DNA of 64,000 bases from Chitinophagaceae bacterium (GTDB lineage: Bacteria > Bacteroidota > Bacteroidia > Chitinophagales > Chitinophagaceae): assembly GCA_025934485.1 (NCBI GenBank), contig JAICXX010000008.1, positions 16,319 to 80,318 of the forward strand, read 5' to 3'. Each line of letters opens with the position of its first letter. Within the stretch, counting starts at the first letter, position 1. Under the pieces are notes generated by a model. It was not told the origin of the DNA and did not search any database. It saw nothing but the letters and a program-made list of their open reading frames with translations. Below, in pieces: positions 17,223-26,413 of this stretch. Position numbers and translations under genes: made by a program.

Positions 17223-17818
17223 GGCTTCTTGCCTGATAGGTATTGCACGATGATCTCTTTCCACAAAGCGTAGCCTTTTTCACTAATGTGGAGTCCGTCC
17301 GGGTCCAGAAATTCTCTTTTGGGATAGCCGGCATTGTCGGTCATCCGGTTATAGATATTGATAAAATGCAGATTGTTGGCCTGCCGGTAGATCTCTTCTT
17401 CGATGATCTTGTTTGTATAACGGATGCTGTCGACGATGTTCCAGCGGCTGATGCTGGGTTTGACCGAGATAAAGGCGAGGGGGATGTCGCCGAAGCGTTG
17501 GCGGGTGCGGCTTACCAGCTGTTGGAAGAAGATAAATACCTCTTCCGGGTGGCGGCCGTCACCGAGGTCGTTGTCTCCGGCGTAAACGATGATCGATTCC
17601 GGTGAGAAGGGGGAAACGAGGCGATCGAAGAACCAGTCGCAAGCTGCCAGGGTCGATCCGCCGAAGCCGAGGTTGACGGGGTTCCATTCGGCAAAATCTT
17701 CGTACAGGCTATCCCAAAGCCTGATGGAGGAGCTGCCGTAAAAAAGCAGTTTTGGGTCGTACGTCAGTGCTGCCCTTTCTTTTTCCAGCCTTTGAACCTC
17801 ATTTTCATACCAGATCAT
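17219..17818 (-). CDS. SGNH/GDSL hydrolase family protein
   Basis: About 199 residues from ATG at 17818 (a TTG at 17839 would add seven). The SGNH blocks are present in order: block I FYGSSSIRLWDSL with the nucleophile Ser, block II NLGFGGSTLAACDW with the oxyanion Gly, block III YAGDNDLGDG with the Asn, and block V DGLHISEKGY with the catalytic Asp and His. Members remove acetyl or fatty-acyl groups from sugars and lipids. There is no signal peptide. It forms a two-gene unit with the esterase at 16491 through a 4-base overlap. Confidence 0.85.
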   Translation of the reverse strand: MIWYENEVQRLEKERAALTYDPKLLFYGSSSIRLWDSLYEDFAEWNPVNLGFGGSTLAACDWFFDRLVSPFSPESIIVYAGDNDLGDGRHPEEVFIFFQQLVSRTRQRFGDIPLAFISVKPSISRWNIVDSIRYTNKIIEEEIYRQANNLHFINIYNRMTDNAGYPKREFLDPDGLHISEKGYALWKEIIVQYLSGKKP

Positions 17819-17868
17819 AATGCCGTTTTGGTTGGTCAAATATAAGCGGAATTGTATCTTGCCAGCAA

Positions 17869-18780
17869 ATGGTATATATGAAATATGTGTTAACCGGAAT
17901 ACTGTCGATGCTCGGTTATGCGATTATGGCGCAGGAGCCGGCTTTCGATTCAGGCGCGGTGGTGGCCGACGGCACTATCCGGCCGACGCTTATCGCGCGC
18001 CAGTTCGTTTTTACCGAAGGGGCGTCGGTGGACCGGAAGGGAAATGTGTTTTTTACCGATCAGCCACAAAACAAGATATGGGAATATACCACCGATGGGC
18101 AATTAGTGCTTTTTATGGACAGTGCCGGCAGATCGAACGGGATGTATTTCGATCACGATGGGCGGCTGGTGACGTGTGCCGATGAGCAGGAACAGATCTG
18201 GGCGATCGCGCCGGACAGGCAGGTAAAAGTGCTGCTGCGGGATATTGCTGGTCATAGGATGAACGGACCTAACGATCTATGGATCGATGCCCGGGGTGGT
18301 ATTTATTTTACCGACCCGTATTATCAGCGTCCTTACTGGTCGCGGACGCATGGCGAGCTGGATGGTGAAAAGGTCTATTATCTGCCGCGGGGAAAGAAGC
18401 AGCCGGTGGTCGTGGAGGCGACGCTAAAGAAGCCCAATGGCATCGTGGGCACGCCGGATGGACGTTTTCTGTATGTCGCCGATATCGGTGGGGGGAAGAC
18501 CTACCGGTATGCTATCGGAAAACATGGGTTGTTGGAGGATCGTTCTGAATTTTGTGCGCAGGGTTCGGATGGGATGACACTGGATGAACGGGGGAATGTG
18601 TATCTCACGGGGGATGGGGTTACTGTTTACGACAGTAATGGCAAACGGATAGCGCACATTCCCGTTCCGGAGAAGTGGACGGCCAATTTATGTTTTGGCG
18701 GGCGCGACGGTAAAAGCCTTTTCATCACGGCGTCGGAAGGCTTTTATGTGTTGAGGATGCGGGTGAAGGGGGTGGAATAG
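17869..18780 (+). CDS. SMP-30/gluconolactonase-like beta-propeller protein
   Basis: A 303-residue secreted protein; ATG codons at 17869 and 17878 both precede the same signal peptide (YVLTGILSMLGYAIMAQ). It has the SMP-30/LRE repeat pattern: FTEGASVDRKGNVFFTDQ, then MNGPNDLWIDARGGIYFTDP, KPNGIVGTPDGRFLYVAD and DGMTLDERGNVYLT. These supply the metal ligands Glu, Asn and Asp of the six-bladed propeller (E in TEGAS, N in GPNDL, D in GSDGMTLDE). The family hydrolyses sugar lactones. A TATCTTG sequence a few bases upstream resembles the Bacteroidota -7 element, implying a short leader. Divergent from the SGNH gene. Confidence 0.87.
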   Translation: MVYMKYVLTGILSMLGYAIMAQEPAFDSGAVVADGTIRPTLIARQFVFTEGASVDRKGNVFFTDQPQNKIWEYTTDGQLVLFMDSAGRSNGMYFDHDGRLVTCADEQEQIWAIAPDRQVKVLLRDIAGHRMNGPNDLWIDARGGIYFTDPYYQRPYWSRTHGELDGEKVYYLPRGKKQPVVVEATLKKPNGIVGTPDGRFLYVADIGGGKTYRYAIGKHGLLEDRSEFCAQGSDGMTLDERGNVYLTGDGVTVYDSNGKRIAHIPVPEKWTANLCFGGRDGKSLFITASEGFYVLRMRVKGVE

Positions 18781-18781
18781 G

Positions 18782-19177
18782 CTAATGCGCGACCAGGAAA
18801 TGTTCGATCATCTCGCGATAGGCCTGCATGGAGTCCGGTTTTGCAACGACATCCTGTGCGCCCAGCTCGAGGCATTCCTGGTAAAAGTCTCTCACCTGAT
18901 ATGTAGAATAGATGATAGCAGGAATGTGCTGATAGCGGGAGCTTTCCTTAAGGAAGATGAGGCTTTCCTTGCCCGTCATCCTCGGCATGTTCTGATCGAG
19001 TATGATCAAGCCCGGCAGCTCATCGTCGGGCATTTTATTCAACAGGGAGATCATATCAAGGCCATTCTCCGCGCATTCTACCATGGCGTCCGTGTCTACG
19101 TCGCAAACGATCTCACTGAATATCTGGCGATCGTCTTCATCATCGTCTACAAGCAGTATTTTCTTGTACTTCAACAT
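18782..19177 (-). CDS. Single-domain response regulator (receiver only)
   Basis: About 131 residues from the ATG at 19177 (MLKYKKILLVDDDEDD). All receiver landmarks are present: acidic pair in LVDDDEDD, phospho-acceptor Asp in LIILDQNMPRMTG, Thr/Ser position in IIYSTYQ, and Lys in VAKPDSM. There is no output domain. The gene begins 20 bases after the stop of the large sensor kinase on the same strand, so it is the natural phosphoryl acceptor of that kinase. Such stand-alone receivers act as phosphate shuttles or by protein contact. Confidence 0.92.
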   Translation of the reverse strand: MLKYKKILLVDDDEDDRQIFSEIVCDVDTDAMVECAENGLDMISLLNKMPDDELPGLIILDQNMPRMTGKESLIFLKESSRYQHIPAIIYSTYQVRDFYQECLELGAQDVVAKPDSMQAYREMIEHFLVAH

Positions 19178-19197
19178 AATAAATTTTAATCGGTCAT

Positions 19198-22100
19198 TCA
19201 ATGGGTTGCGGGCAGGATAAAGTCGAAGCGGGCACCCTGATCCTGGCTGCTGTGGGCAGTAATGAGACCGTTGTGCCGTTCGATGATCTTTTTCGTTATA
19301 GCAAGACCTATGCCGGTGCCTTCGAATCTATCTTTTGGGTGCAGCCGTTGGAATAATTTAAATACATTTTCGGCGTTTTTTTCTTCGAAGCCGATGCCGT
19401 TGTCCGTGATGCTAAACCGGTAAAATGCTCCGGCGGGATCGGGCGCGGCGGCAAAGCTTTTTTCGCCAATGCAGGTTGCTTCCAGGTGTATAACGGGCAG
19501 GTTTCCGGGACGGGTGAATTTCAGGGCATTGCTGAGCAGATTATGCAGTACCTGGCGGAACTGTCCGGGGATAAGGTCGATCTCGGGAAGTTCGCCGGCG
19601 GTAACGCTCGCTTGTTTTTCGCGGATGATGATCTCGAAATCTTCCAGGATCTCGGCATACATCGTCTTAAGATCGGTGCGTCTGAAATACGTGTTCTCGG
19701 CCGATAGGCGGGAGAAGTTCAGGATATCGATGACCAGGGCGCGCATGCGATCCGTGGAGCGGATGATCTTGGCGAAGTACACTTTGATGTCTTCCGGGAG
19801 CTGGTTATCGAAGCGGTCCTGGATGGCTTTGGAAAACATGTGGATCTTGCGGAGGGGTTCCTGCAGGTCATGCGAGGCGATGGAGGCGAACTGTTGCAGG
19901 TCATGGTTGCTGGTCTCCAGGGCTTCGTTGAGCTGTTTTAGCTGTGCGGTGCGTTCGGCCACTTTTTCTTCCAGGGCCTCTTTAGCCCGGGCGAGATCGT
20001 GTTGCGTCTTTTTAAGTTCGGTGACATCCAGCATCGAGCCCAGCATCCGGAATGCGGTGCCGTTGTCGTCATAGAGAATATAGGCACGGTCGAGCACATC
20101 GGCATACCAGCCATCCTCCCTGCGGAAGCGGTACTCGCCGGTCCATTGCGATTGATGGGTATTGATGGCGGCATAGATGCTGTTTGTTGTAGCGGACTGG
20201 TCCTGCGGATGGATTTTCTGCAGCCAGCTATTGCGGTCGAGGCCGGGCGTCGGATGTTCATAGCCGTACTGTTTGTAGAACGCGTCGCTCCACCACACGG
20301 AGTTGTTCACGAGATCCCAGTCCCAGATGGCGTCGTTAGTCGCTCGGGAGACCAGGCGGAAGCGTTCTTCGCTCAATGCAAGGGCAAGGGAGCCTTCCTT
20401 TACCTTGTCCTGGAGGTGGGTGTTTAGTTTCTTCAGCGTCTCTCTAGTGGAGACGAGCTCCCTGATATCGACGAAGGAGATGATCACTCCATCCATATGG
20501 CCATCGTGGGTCAGGTAGGGCGTTATCCGCATCAGCAGGTCCTTGCCGTTCACGAGCTGTACTTCTTTTTCCAGCGGGGTGCCGGAACTGAGAACCGTTT
20601 GCACATCGTTGAGAAGGCTTTCCGAACGAATGTTGTTGGAGATATGGGTGATGGGCCGGCCCGCGTCCGTGTCGATGAAGTTGATCATCCGGGAAGACGC
20701 CGGATTGAATTTTCGGATGCGCAGCTGTGCGTCGAGGAAGACCTGGGCGATATCGGTGCTACGGAAATAGTTGTTGAGGTCGTCGTTGAGCTCGAGCAGC
20801 TCTTTGATCTTGAGCTGGTGTTCGGTATTGAGCGTGATCAGCTCTTCATTCAGTGATTGCAGCTCTTCGTTCGAGCTCTGCAACTCTTCGTTGGCGGAGA
20901 GGAGCTCTTCATTGGTGGCCTGCAGTTCTTCGTTGGTGGCCTCCAGGTCTTCGACGGTGAGTTGCAGCTGGTTCTTGGTTTCCCCCAGTTCGGCCTCAAG
21001 CGCACGCACATATTCTTCCTGGAGGTTATGGTGATCGGAATGGCCGTTGCCATTACTGTGGCTGTTGCCGTTATTGTGGCCATTACTGTGCCCGTTGCCA
21101 GGGTCGGCAGGTATTTCTTCCACGGACAGCTCCCTGAAAACGATCATGGTAGTATTGGCGTTTGTCGAAGGCAGGCCGTTAGTCTCACCGACGGCGCGGA
21201 TAAAGATCTCCAGTGTGACCATGGTCTCGCCCTTTCGGTAGCGGACATTTCGCAGGTGCACTTTGGCGCCTGTTTTTCCGGCCTTTCGGATCTCGGCGCT
21301 GAGAAGGATGGAGATCGGCGATGGCACCATCCGAAGCAGGTTCAGGTGAAGCTGGCGGCGGGGCAGGGTAAGAAATTTTTCATAGGGGCCGATGATCTCG
21401 CGGATCTCGAAATTGGCGTCAATATAAAGAGTCACATAAGACAGGTCGTCCATGAGGACTTGTTTGAAGTCTTCCCAAAGCGCGGACTGACCGCGGGATT
21501 CTTTGGAGAGCAGGTTTGTTTGGCCTGATCTCTCGCGGCGGTTGGGATAGGTTTCCACCGGCGTCTGCTGGAAATAATAGGCCGGTTTGGAATCGCCCGT
21601 TTTTCGATAGACCTTCCAGCGGGCGCTGATCTCCTGTACGTCCTTTTTTATCAGCGAGGAATTCTCCGTGGGGCCGAGGAAGATGTACCCATCCTTGCCG
21701 GCGGCAAAGAGGAGGAGAGAAAAGATGCGTTGCTGCATGGAGGGGCTGATATAGATCAGCATGTTCCGGCAGCTGATAAGGTCGTTCTTTATAAAGGGCG
21801 GGTCCTTGATGATATTATGTTTGGCAAAAACGATCTGTTTGCGGATACGAGGAGCGATAGTATAGGTCTTGCCGTTCCGGGTAAAATATTTCTTGAGGAG
21901 ACGGGCATCGACGTCTTTTTCTATGGATAAAGGATATTCGCCTGCCGAAGCAAATTGAATGGCTTCGGTGTCGATATCGGAGGCAAAGACCTTGACCGTA
22001 AGATTTTTAGTCGTCTTTTCCAGCACTTCGTCGATGACCATGGCGATGCTATAGGCTTCTTCGCCGGTGCTGCAGGCAGTGACCCAGACTTTGATGGTAT

Positions 22101-22914
22101 CATCTTCTTCTTTGCCGTCGATGATGGCGGGAACCACTTTATCGCGGAGGATATCGAAGGCTTCGGGATCACGAAAGAAATGGGTGACACCGATGAGGAA
22201 GTCCTGACCGAGATGTGACACCTCGTCTTTGTTCTCCTGGAGATAGGTAATGTATTTATCCGGTGAGGAAAAACTGCCTTGCATCATGCGTTTGTTGATG
22301 CGGCGCAGGATCGTCGGGGTTTTATAATAATGAAATTCCACACCGGACTGGCCGTGGATGAGATCGAAGACCGTCTTCAGGAATTGGTCGTCCTTTTTAT
22401 CGTTACCGTAGAGATAGGGCGGGGGTGGTGAGATATAGTGCATGATCTCGCTGTATATGGCAGCGGGCGGCAGGACATAGTCGGCGTTGCCGGCGGCGAT
22501 CACGCTATTAGGCATCCCGTCAAACCTGGCGGTGGAAGGATCTTGTACGATCACGAGTCCACCTTCCTTTTTTATGGCTTCGGTGCCTTTGGTCCCGTCC
22601 GTGCCGGTGCCGGAAAGGATGACGGCGATGGCTTTGTCCTTGCGCTCCCTGGCGAGCGAATAAAGAAAGACATCTACCGCGTTATTGGGGAGTTTTCCGT
22701 TCTTTTTTTCAGTGAGCCGGAGCTTGTTCTTCTGGATGGTGATGAGCTTGGTGTTGGGAATGACGTAGATGCATTTCCGCTCGATCTCCTGGAGGTCGGC
22801 TGCTTCATAGACATTCATATCCGTGTGGCGGGCGACCAGCTCTACCAGCAGGCTTTTATAATCCGGTGAAAGGTGTTGGATGATGATGAATGAGGTATAG
22901 GGAGTCTCCGGCAT
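19198..22914 (-). CDS. CheB-CheR-PAS-histidine kinase fusion protein
   Basis: A 1238-residue protein from the first ATG, with domains in order: CheB methylesterase (His in IQHLSPDY at 14, Asp in SGTGTDGTKG at 106); CheR methyltransferase (about 185-440; WVTACSTGEEAYS SAM site, SCRNMLIYI); a linker with an NGHS-rich tract (about 610-632); a coiled coil of repeated NEELQ units (about 640-700); two PAS domains; HisKA with the phospho-His in ASIASHDLQEPLRK; and HATPase_c (NLLSNALKF, DNGIGFEEK, GTGIGLAITKKI). The CheB nucleophile motif GASAGG is missing from this start but is encoded in frame just upstream (see 22915-23016). Probably cytoplasmic; no transmembrane helix. It likely phosphorylates the receiver at 18782. 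Confidence 0.9.
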   Translation of the reverse strand: MPETPYTSFIIIQHLSPDYKSLLVELVARHTDMNVYEAADLQEIERKCIYVIPNTKLITIQKNKLRLTEKKNGKLPNNAVDVFLYSLARERKDKAIAVILSGTGTDGTKGTEAIKKEGGLVIVQDPSTARFDGMPNSVIAAGNADYVLPPAAIYSEIMHYISPPPPYLYGNDKKDDQFLKTVFDLIHGQSGVEFHYYKTPTILRRINKRMMQGSFSSPDKYITYLQENKDEVSHLGQDFLIGVTHFFRDPEAFDILRDKVVPAIIDGKEEDDTIKVWVTACSTGEEAYSIAMVIDEVLEKTTKNLTVKVFASDIDTEAIQFASAGEYPLSIEKDVDARLLKKYFTRNGKTYTIAPRIRKQIVFAKHNIIKDPPFIKNDLISCRNMLIYISPSMQQRIFSLLLFAAGKDGYIFLGPTENSSLIKKDVQEISARWKVYRKTGDSKPAYYFQQTPVETYPNRRERSGQTNLLSKESRGQSALWEDFKQVLMDDLSYVTLYIDANFEIREIIGPYEKFLTLPRRQLHLNLLRMVPSPISILLSAEIRKAGKTGAKVHLRNVRYRKGETMVTLEIFIRAVGETNGLPSTNANTTMIVFRELSVEEIPADPGNGHSNGHNNGNSHSNGNGHSDHHNLQEEYVRALEAELGETKNQLQLTVEDLEATNEELQATNEELLSANEELQSSNEELQSLNEELITLNTEHQLKIKELLELNDDLNNYFRSTDIAQVFLDAQLRIRKFNPASSRMINFIDTDAGRPITHISNNIRSESLLNDVQTVLSSGTPLEKEVQLVNGKDLLMRITPYLTHDGHMDGVIISFVDIRELVSTRETLKKLNTHLQDKVKEGSLALALSEERFRLVSRATNDAIWDWDLVNNSVWWSDAFYKQYGYEHPTPGLDRNSWLQKIHPQDQSATTNSIYAAINTHQSQWTGEYRFRREDGWYADVLDRAYILYDDNGTAFRMLGSMLDVTELKKTQHDLARAKEALEEKVAERTAQLKQLNEALETSNHDLQQFASIASHDLQEPLRKIHMFSKAIQDRFDNQLPEDIKVYFAKIIRSTDRMRALVIDILNFSRLSAENTYFRRTDLKTMYAEILEDFEIIIREKQASVTAGELPEIDLIPGQFRQVLHNLLSNALKFTRPGNLPVIHLEATCIGEKSFAAAPDPAGAFYRFSITDNGIGFEEKNAENVFKLFQRLHPKDRFEGTGIGLAITKKIIERHNGLITAHSSQDQGARFDFILPATH

Positions 22915-23016
22915 ACTGTCGAAAAACTCATGAATGGCCTCCAGTCCGCCTGCCGAGGCGCCTATGGCGACGATATAATGGTTATATCTGTTTGCTGGTG
23001 TAATAAGTATTTTCTT
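22915..23016 (-). other. In-frame 5' extension carrying CheB catalytic serine, no standard start codon
   Basis: Reading upstream from the ATG at 22914 the frame stays open to a TAA at 23017-23019 and encodes NHYIVAIGASAGGLEAIHEF, the universal N-terminus of CheB with the nucleophile Ser at 22954-22956. Between the TAA and that motif there is no ATG, GTG, TTG or CTG; only ATA (23008-23010) and ATT (23002-23004) could start. Either a rare ATT/ATA start is used, the start codon has been lost by mutation, or there is an assembly error. Confidence 0.75.
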
Positions 23017-23026
23017 TTAAATATGG

Positions 23027-23060
23027 GACAGTCTTGTGGATTTTTTTCCACAAAATTGTC
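23027..23060 (-). terminator. Hairpin between the molybdoenzyme gene and the sensor kinase gene
   Basis: A 14-bp imperfect stem with six-base loop: TTGTGGA (23034-23040) pairs perfectly with TCCACAA (23047-23053), and outer bases GACA/TGTC extend it. It lies downstream of the FdhF-like stop at 23141 and upstream of the kinase on the minus strand. No clear T run follows, so termination is likely but weak; it could also be a leader hairpin for the kinase. Confidence 0.5.
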
Positions 23061-23140
23061 GTCCATCTGTGACAGTTTATTTTATTTCCCTCTGGGGAAA
23101 CCAAATACACAGAAAGAATTGAACAAAAACGCGGCCATTT

Positions 23141-25444
23141 TTAGACGGACCGTTCGATGCGGATGATTACCAGCTTGGAGACCGGGGTATTGCTTTTGGC
23201 GGCCACGGTGTCGATCGGCACCAGGACATTGGTCTCCGGATAGTAGGTGGCGGCGCAACTGCGGGGGATGGGATAGGGGATCACGATGAAGCGGTGGGCG
23301 GTGCGACGGATGCCGCCATGATCATTATGGATATCTACCACATCACCCGGTTTCAGGCCTTGTTCGCTGATGTCTTGTTCATTAAGGAAGATGACGCGAC
23401 GTTCGTTGTAGACGCCGCGATACCTATCGTCCAGTCCATAGATCGTGGTGTTGAACTGGTCGTGGCTACGGACGGTCATCATCATGAGCTGGCCGCTTTC
23501 GAGGGGGATGTGTGTGAGTTTGGCGACGTTGAAGTGGGCCTTTTGATCGGGCGTAGCAAAGCGGCCTTCGCGGTTGGGATTAGGCAGGTAGAAACCACCG
23601 GGTTCCCGTACCCGCAGATTGTAGCTTTCGAAGCCGGGAATGGTCTTTTCGATATCCTCGCGGATGGCGTCATAGCTGGCGAGGTAGCGGTCCCAGTTGA
23701 CGACGGAACCCTGGGGTCGTTTGCCCAGCGTGGCTTTGGCCAGGTGACAGACGATGGCGGGCTCGCTCATCAGGTGGGTGGATACAGGATTGAGGATGCC
23801 CTCGGAGCTTTGGACGACACCCATGCTGTTCTCGCAGGAGACAAACTGTTGTGAGCCGCCGGTGAAGTCGCGATCGCTGCGGGCGAGGCAGGGCAGGATA
23901 AGGGCTTCTTCGCCGTGTACGAGATGGCTGCGATTGAGCTTTGTAGAGACGTGGACCGTGAGACTGCACTGTCGGAGCGCCATGGCGGTATAGGTGGTAT
24001 CGGGCGTAGCGGAGAGGAAATTGCCACCCATGGCGAAGAAGACGGAAGCCTTGCCTTCGTGCATGGCGCGGATGGAGTCGACGACGTCATAGCCGTGTTC
24101 GTAAGGGGGGCGGAAGCCGAAGACCTTTTCCAGGGATTGGAGAAAGGCGGGTTTGGGCTTTTCCCAGATGCCTACGGTGCGGTCGCCCTGGACATTACTA
24201 TGGCCACGAACGGGGCAGGTGCCGGCGCCAGGTTTACCGATACTGCCTTTAAGCAGCAGCAGGTTGGCGACCTCTTTAATGGTGTCGACGGCGTTGGTGT
24301 GCTGGGTGAGCCCCATTGCCCAACAGACAATGATCCTCTTTTTATCTTTTAGGATGGCCGCGGCTTTGCCGATGTCCGCGATGGAAAGGCCGCAGGCCTC
24401 TGCGAGTTCGGACAGATCGATCTGTTTCAAATGGGCGAGGAATTCGCCATAGCCCACGGTATGGTCGCGGATGAAGCCGGTATCGAACACGGTGCCCGGT
24501 GCTTTTTGTTCCTCCAGCCAAAGCAGCAGCTCGATTGCCTGCAGGAGGGCCATATCGCCGTTGAGCTTTATGGGCAGGTAGAGATCGGTGAGCGGAGTGG
24601 CGATGCCGAGGATGCCTTTGACGTGCTGCGGGTTTCTGAAGGACATGAGACCGGTTTCCGGCAGCGGATTGACAGAGATGATCGTGGCGCCGTTGTGTTT
24701 GGCCTTTTCCAGGGCGGTAAGCATACGCGGCGCGTTGGTGCCCGGGTTCTGTCCCATGATGACGATGACCTCGGCGACATACAGGTCGTCGAGCCGGACG
24801 GAACCTTTGCCCAGGCCGAGGGATTCGGTAAGCGCCACACCGCTGGATTCGTGGCACATGTTCGAACAGTCGGGGAGGTTGTTGGTACCGTATTCCCGGG
24901 CGAAGAGCTGGTAGAGAAACGCGGCTTCGTTGCTGGTCCGGCCGCTTGTATAGAAGATTGCCTGATTGGGGTTTTCCAGGCCGTTGAGTGCTGTGCCGAT
25001 GCGACTGAAGGCGTCTTCCCAGGAGATCGGTTGGTAGTGGGTAGCACCTTTGGGCAGATACATGGGTTGGGCGATGCGGCCATGGCTGCCGATGTCCTTA
25101 TCGGTTTGGCCCGCGAGGTCTTTGATGGCGTTTTTCGCGAAGAATTCCGGTGTCAGCTTTTTTGTGGTGATCTCGTCAGCTATGGCTTTTGCGCCGTTCT
25201 CGCAGTATTCGGCTATGCCGGAGCGTTCATCGTCGGGATCGGGCCAGGCGCAGCTGGGGCAGTCGAATCCGCCCTTTTGGTTGACGCGGGCCAGTGCTTT
25301 CAGACTGCGGGCGATGCCGGCCTGCGAGAAGGTATGGCGAAAGCTGGAGATGATGGCGGGGAGGCCAACTGCTTTATGTTTGATGGGGCCTTTATGAAAT
25401 TTATAAAGGATGTCCGGGTTTTCGGCATTGGGCTCGTTGCTCAT
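23141..25444 (-). CDS. FdhF/YdeP-family molybdopterin oxidoreductase
   Basis: A 767-residue molybdoenzyme alpha subunit of the FdhF/YdeP group. Seen: an N-terminal GGFDCPSCAWPDP with a CxxC pair in place of the full four-Cys 4Fe-4S motif of classic formate dehydrogenases; PISWEDAFSRIG; the pterin-binding stretch FYTSGRTSNEAAF; SNMCHESSGVALTESLG, where the Mo-ligand residue (Cys here) falls; IVIMGQNPGTNAPRM; and a C-terminal MopB domain (MMTVRSHDQFNTTIYG). No signal peptide, so cytoplasmic. The upstream gene on the same strand is fdhD, needed to sulfurate the cofactor of such enzymes. No beta or gamma subunits are adjacent. YdeP-type proteins are linked to acid tolerance; the electron donor here is unknown. 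Confidence 0.88.
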   Translation of the reverse strand: MSNEPNAENPDILYKFHKGPIKHKAVGLPAIISSFRHTFSQAGIARSLKALARVNQKGGFDCPSCAWPDPDDERSGIAEYCENGAKAIADEITTKKLTPEFFAKNAIKDLAGQTDKDIGSHGRIAQPMYLPKGATHYQPISWEDAFSRIGTALNGLENPNQAIFYTSGRTSNEAAFLYQLFAREYGTNNLPDCSNMCHESSGVALTESLGLGKGSVRLDDLYVAEVIVIMGQNPGTNAPRMLTALEKAKHNGATIISVNPLPETGLMSFRNPQHVKGILGIATPLTDLYLPIKLNGDMALLQAIELLLWLEEQKAPGTVFDTGFIRDHTVGYGEFLAHLKQIDLSELAEACGLSIADIGKAAAILKDKKRIIVCWAMGLTQHTNAVDTIKEVANLLLLKGSIGKPGAGTCPVRGHSNVQGDRTVGIWEKPKPAFLQSLEKVFGFRPPYEHGYDVVDSIRAMHEGKASVFFAMGGNFLSATPDTTYTAMALRQCSLTVHVSTKLNRSHLVHGEEALILPCLARSDRDFTGGSQQFVSCENSMGVVQSSEGILNPVSTHLMSEPAIVCHLAKATLGKRPQGSVVNWDRYLASYDAIREDIEKTIPGFESYNLRVREPGGFYLPNPNREGRFATPDQKAHFNVAKLTHIPLESGQLMMMTVRSHDQFNTTIYGLDDRYRGVYNERRVIFLNEQDISEQGLKPGDVVDIHNDHGGIRRTAHRFIVIPYPIPRSCAATYYPETNVLVPIDTVAAKSNTPVSKLVIIRIERSV

Positions 25445-25476
25445 AGTATTTTGTTTTATAGCAGGACCCGCTTGTT

Positions 25477-26394
25477 TTACAATAGGATCCGCCGGGCTCC
25501 CGAATAGATGTTAAAGCGCTGTGCCTTCAGAAAGCCGATGAGCGTGATACCGGATTCCTGGGCAAGCTGTATGGCGAGGCTGGAAGGGGGGCCAACGGCG
25601 GCTACGATGGGAAAACCGGCCATGACGGCTTTTTGGATCAGTTCGAAGCAGGCCCGGCCGCTGAGCAGGAGGATGTGCTCGTTAAGGGGCAGGTTGCCTT
25701 CCAGGAGGGCGTGACCGATCAGCTTGTCGAGGGCGTTGTGACGGCCGACGTCTTCTTTGACAACGAGGAGGTGGCCCTGGCGGTCGAAAAGACCGGCGGC
25801 ATGAAGACCGCCGGTGCTATCGAAGAGATTTTGTCCTTCCCGAAGCAGGTAGGGAAGATGATAGAGCACTCGGGCGTCTATCGTCAGGGGAGTCTCGCGA
25901 AAGTGAGCCGGGCGCACCGAATAGAGGGACTCGATACTTATTTTACCGCAGACGCCGCAACTGGAGCTGGTATAAAAATGACGTTGCAGCTTTTTGAGAT
26001 CCGGGGTTACCTGGGGGGGCAGCTTGACGCGGATGGTGTTTGCAATGGGGGCGTCGCCTGATCCGTCGTTGCCGGGTTCTCCGTTGCCGGTTTCGGAGGA
26101 TGCCTCGTTGCCGGGACCGCCTGATTCCGAAGCTGGATAAACGGTGATCGCCGGCAAGATGCCTTCGGTGAAAAGGAAGCCAAGGGCGAGTTCCAGATCG
26201 TCACCGGGGGTGCGCATGGTCACGGATACGGACTGCTCGATACGTTTGCCGGCGGGACCGTACTCCAATACGATCTCGAGGGGCTCTTCCACGACGATGA
26301 GGTCATGGGTGTCGAAGCGGTGATCCGGCGAGACCTTTTGGACGGGCAAACTGGTGATGCCGGAGGATGTGATGGATGGACCGGTCATATCCAA
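25477..26394 (-). CDS. fdhD: FdhD, formate dehydrogenase accessory sulfurtransferase
   Basis: A 305-residue FdhD that moves sulfur from a cysteine desulfurase to the molybdenum cofactor of formate dehydrogenase-type enzymes. Landmarks: LVVEEPLEI, SVTMRTPGDDLELALGFLFTEGIL, the CxxC loop in SSSCGVCGKISIESL, TGGLHAAGLFD, VVKEDVGRHNALDKLIG and LLLSGRACFELIQKA. Between about residues 83 and 110 there is an insertion rich in Gly, Glu, Ser and Asn (ESGGPGNEASSETGNGEPGN) that is not part of the fold. It precedes the FdhF-like gene by 32 bases on the same strand and serves it. Confidence 0.93.
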   Translation of the reverse strand: MDMTGPSITSSGITSLPVQKVSPDHRFDTHDLIVVEEPLEIVLEYGPAGKRIEQSVSVTMRTPGDDLELALGFLFTEGILPAITVYPASESGGPGNEASSETGNGEPGNDGSGDAPIANTIRVKLPPQVTPDLKKLQRHFYTSSSCGVCGKISIESLYSVRPAHFRETPLTIDARVLYHLPYLLREGQNLFDSTGGLHAAGLFDRQGHLLVVKEDVGRHNALDKLIGHALLEGNLPLNEHILLLSGRACFELIQKAVMAGFPIVAAVGPPSSLAIQLAQESGITLIGFLKAQRFNIYSGARRILL

Positions 26395-26413
26395 AATTAC
26401 GTTAAATTAGGGG

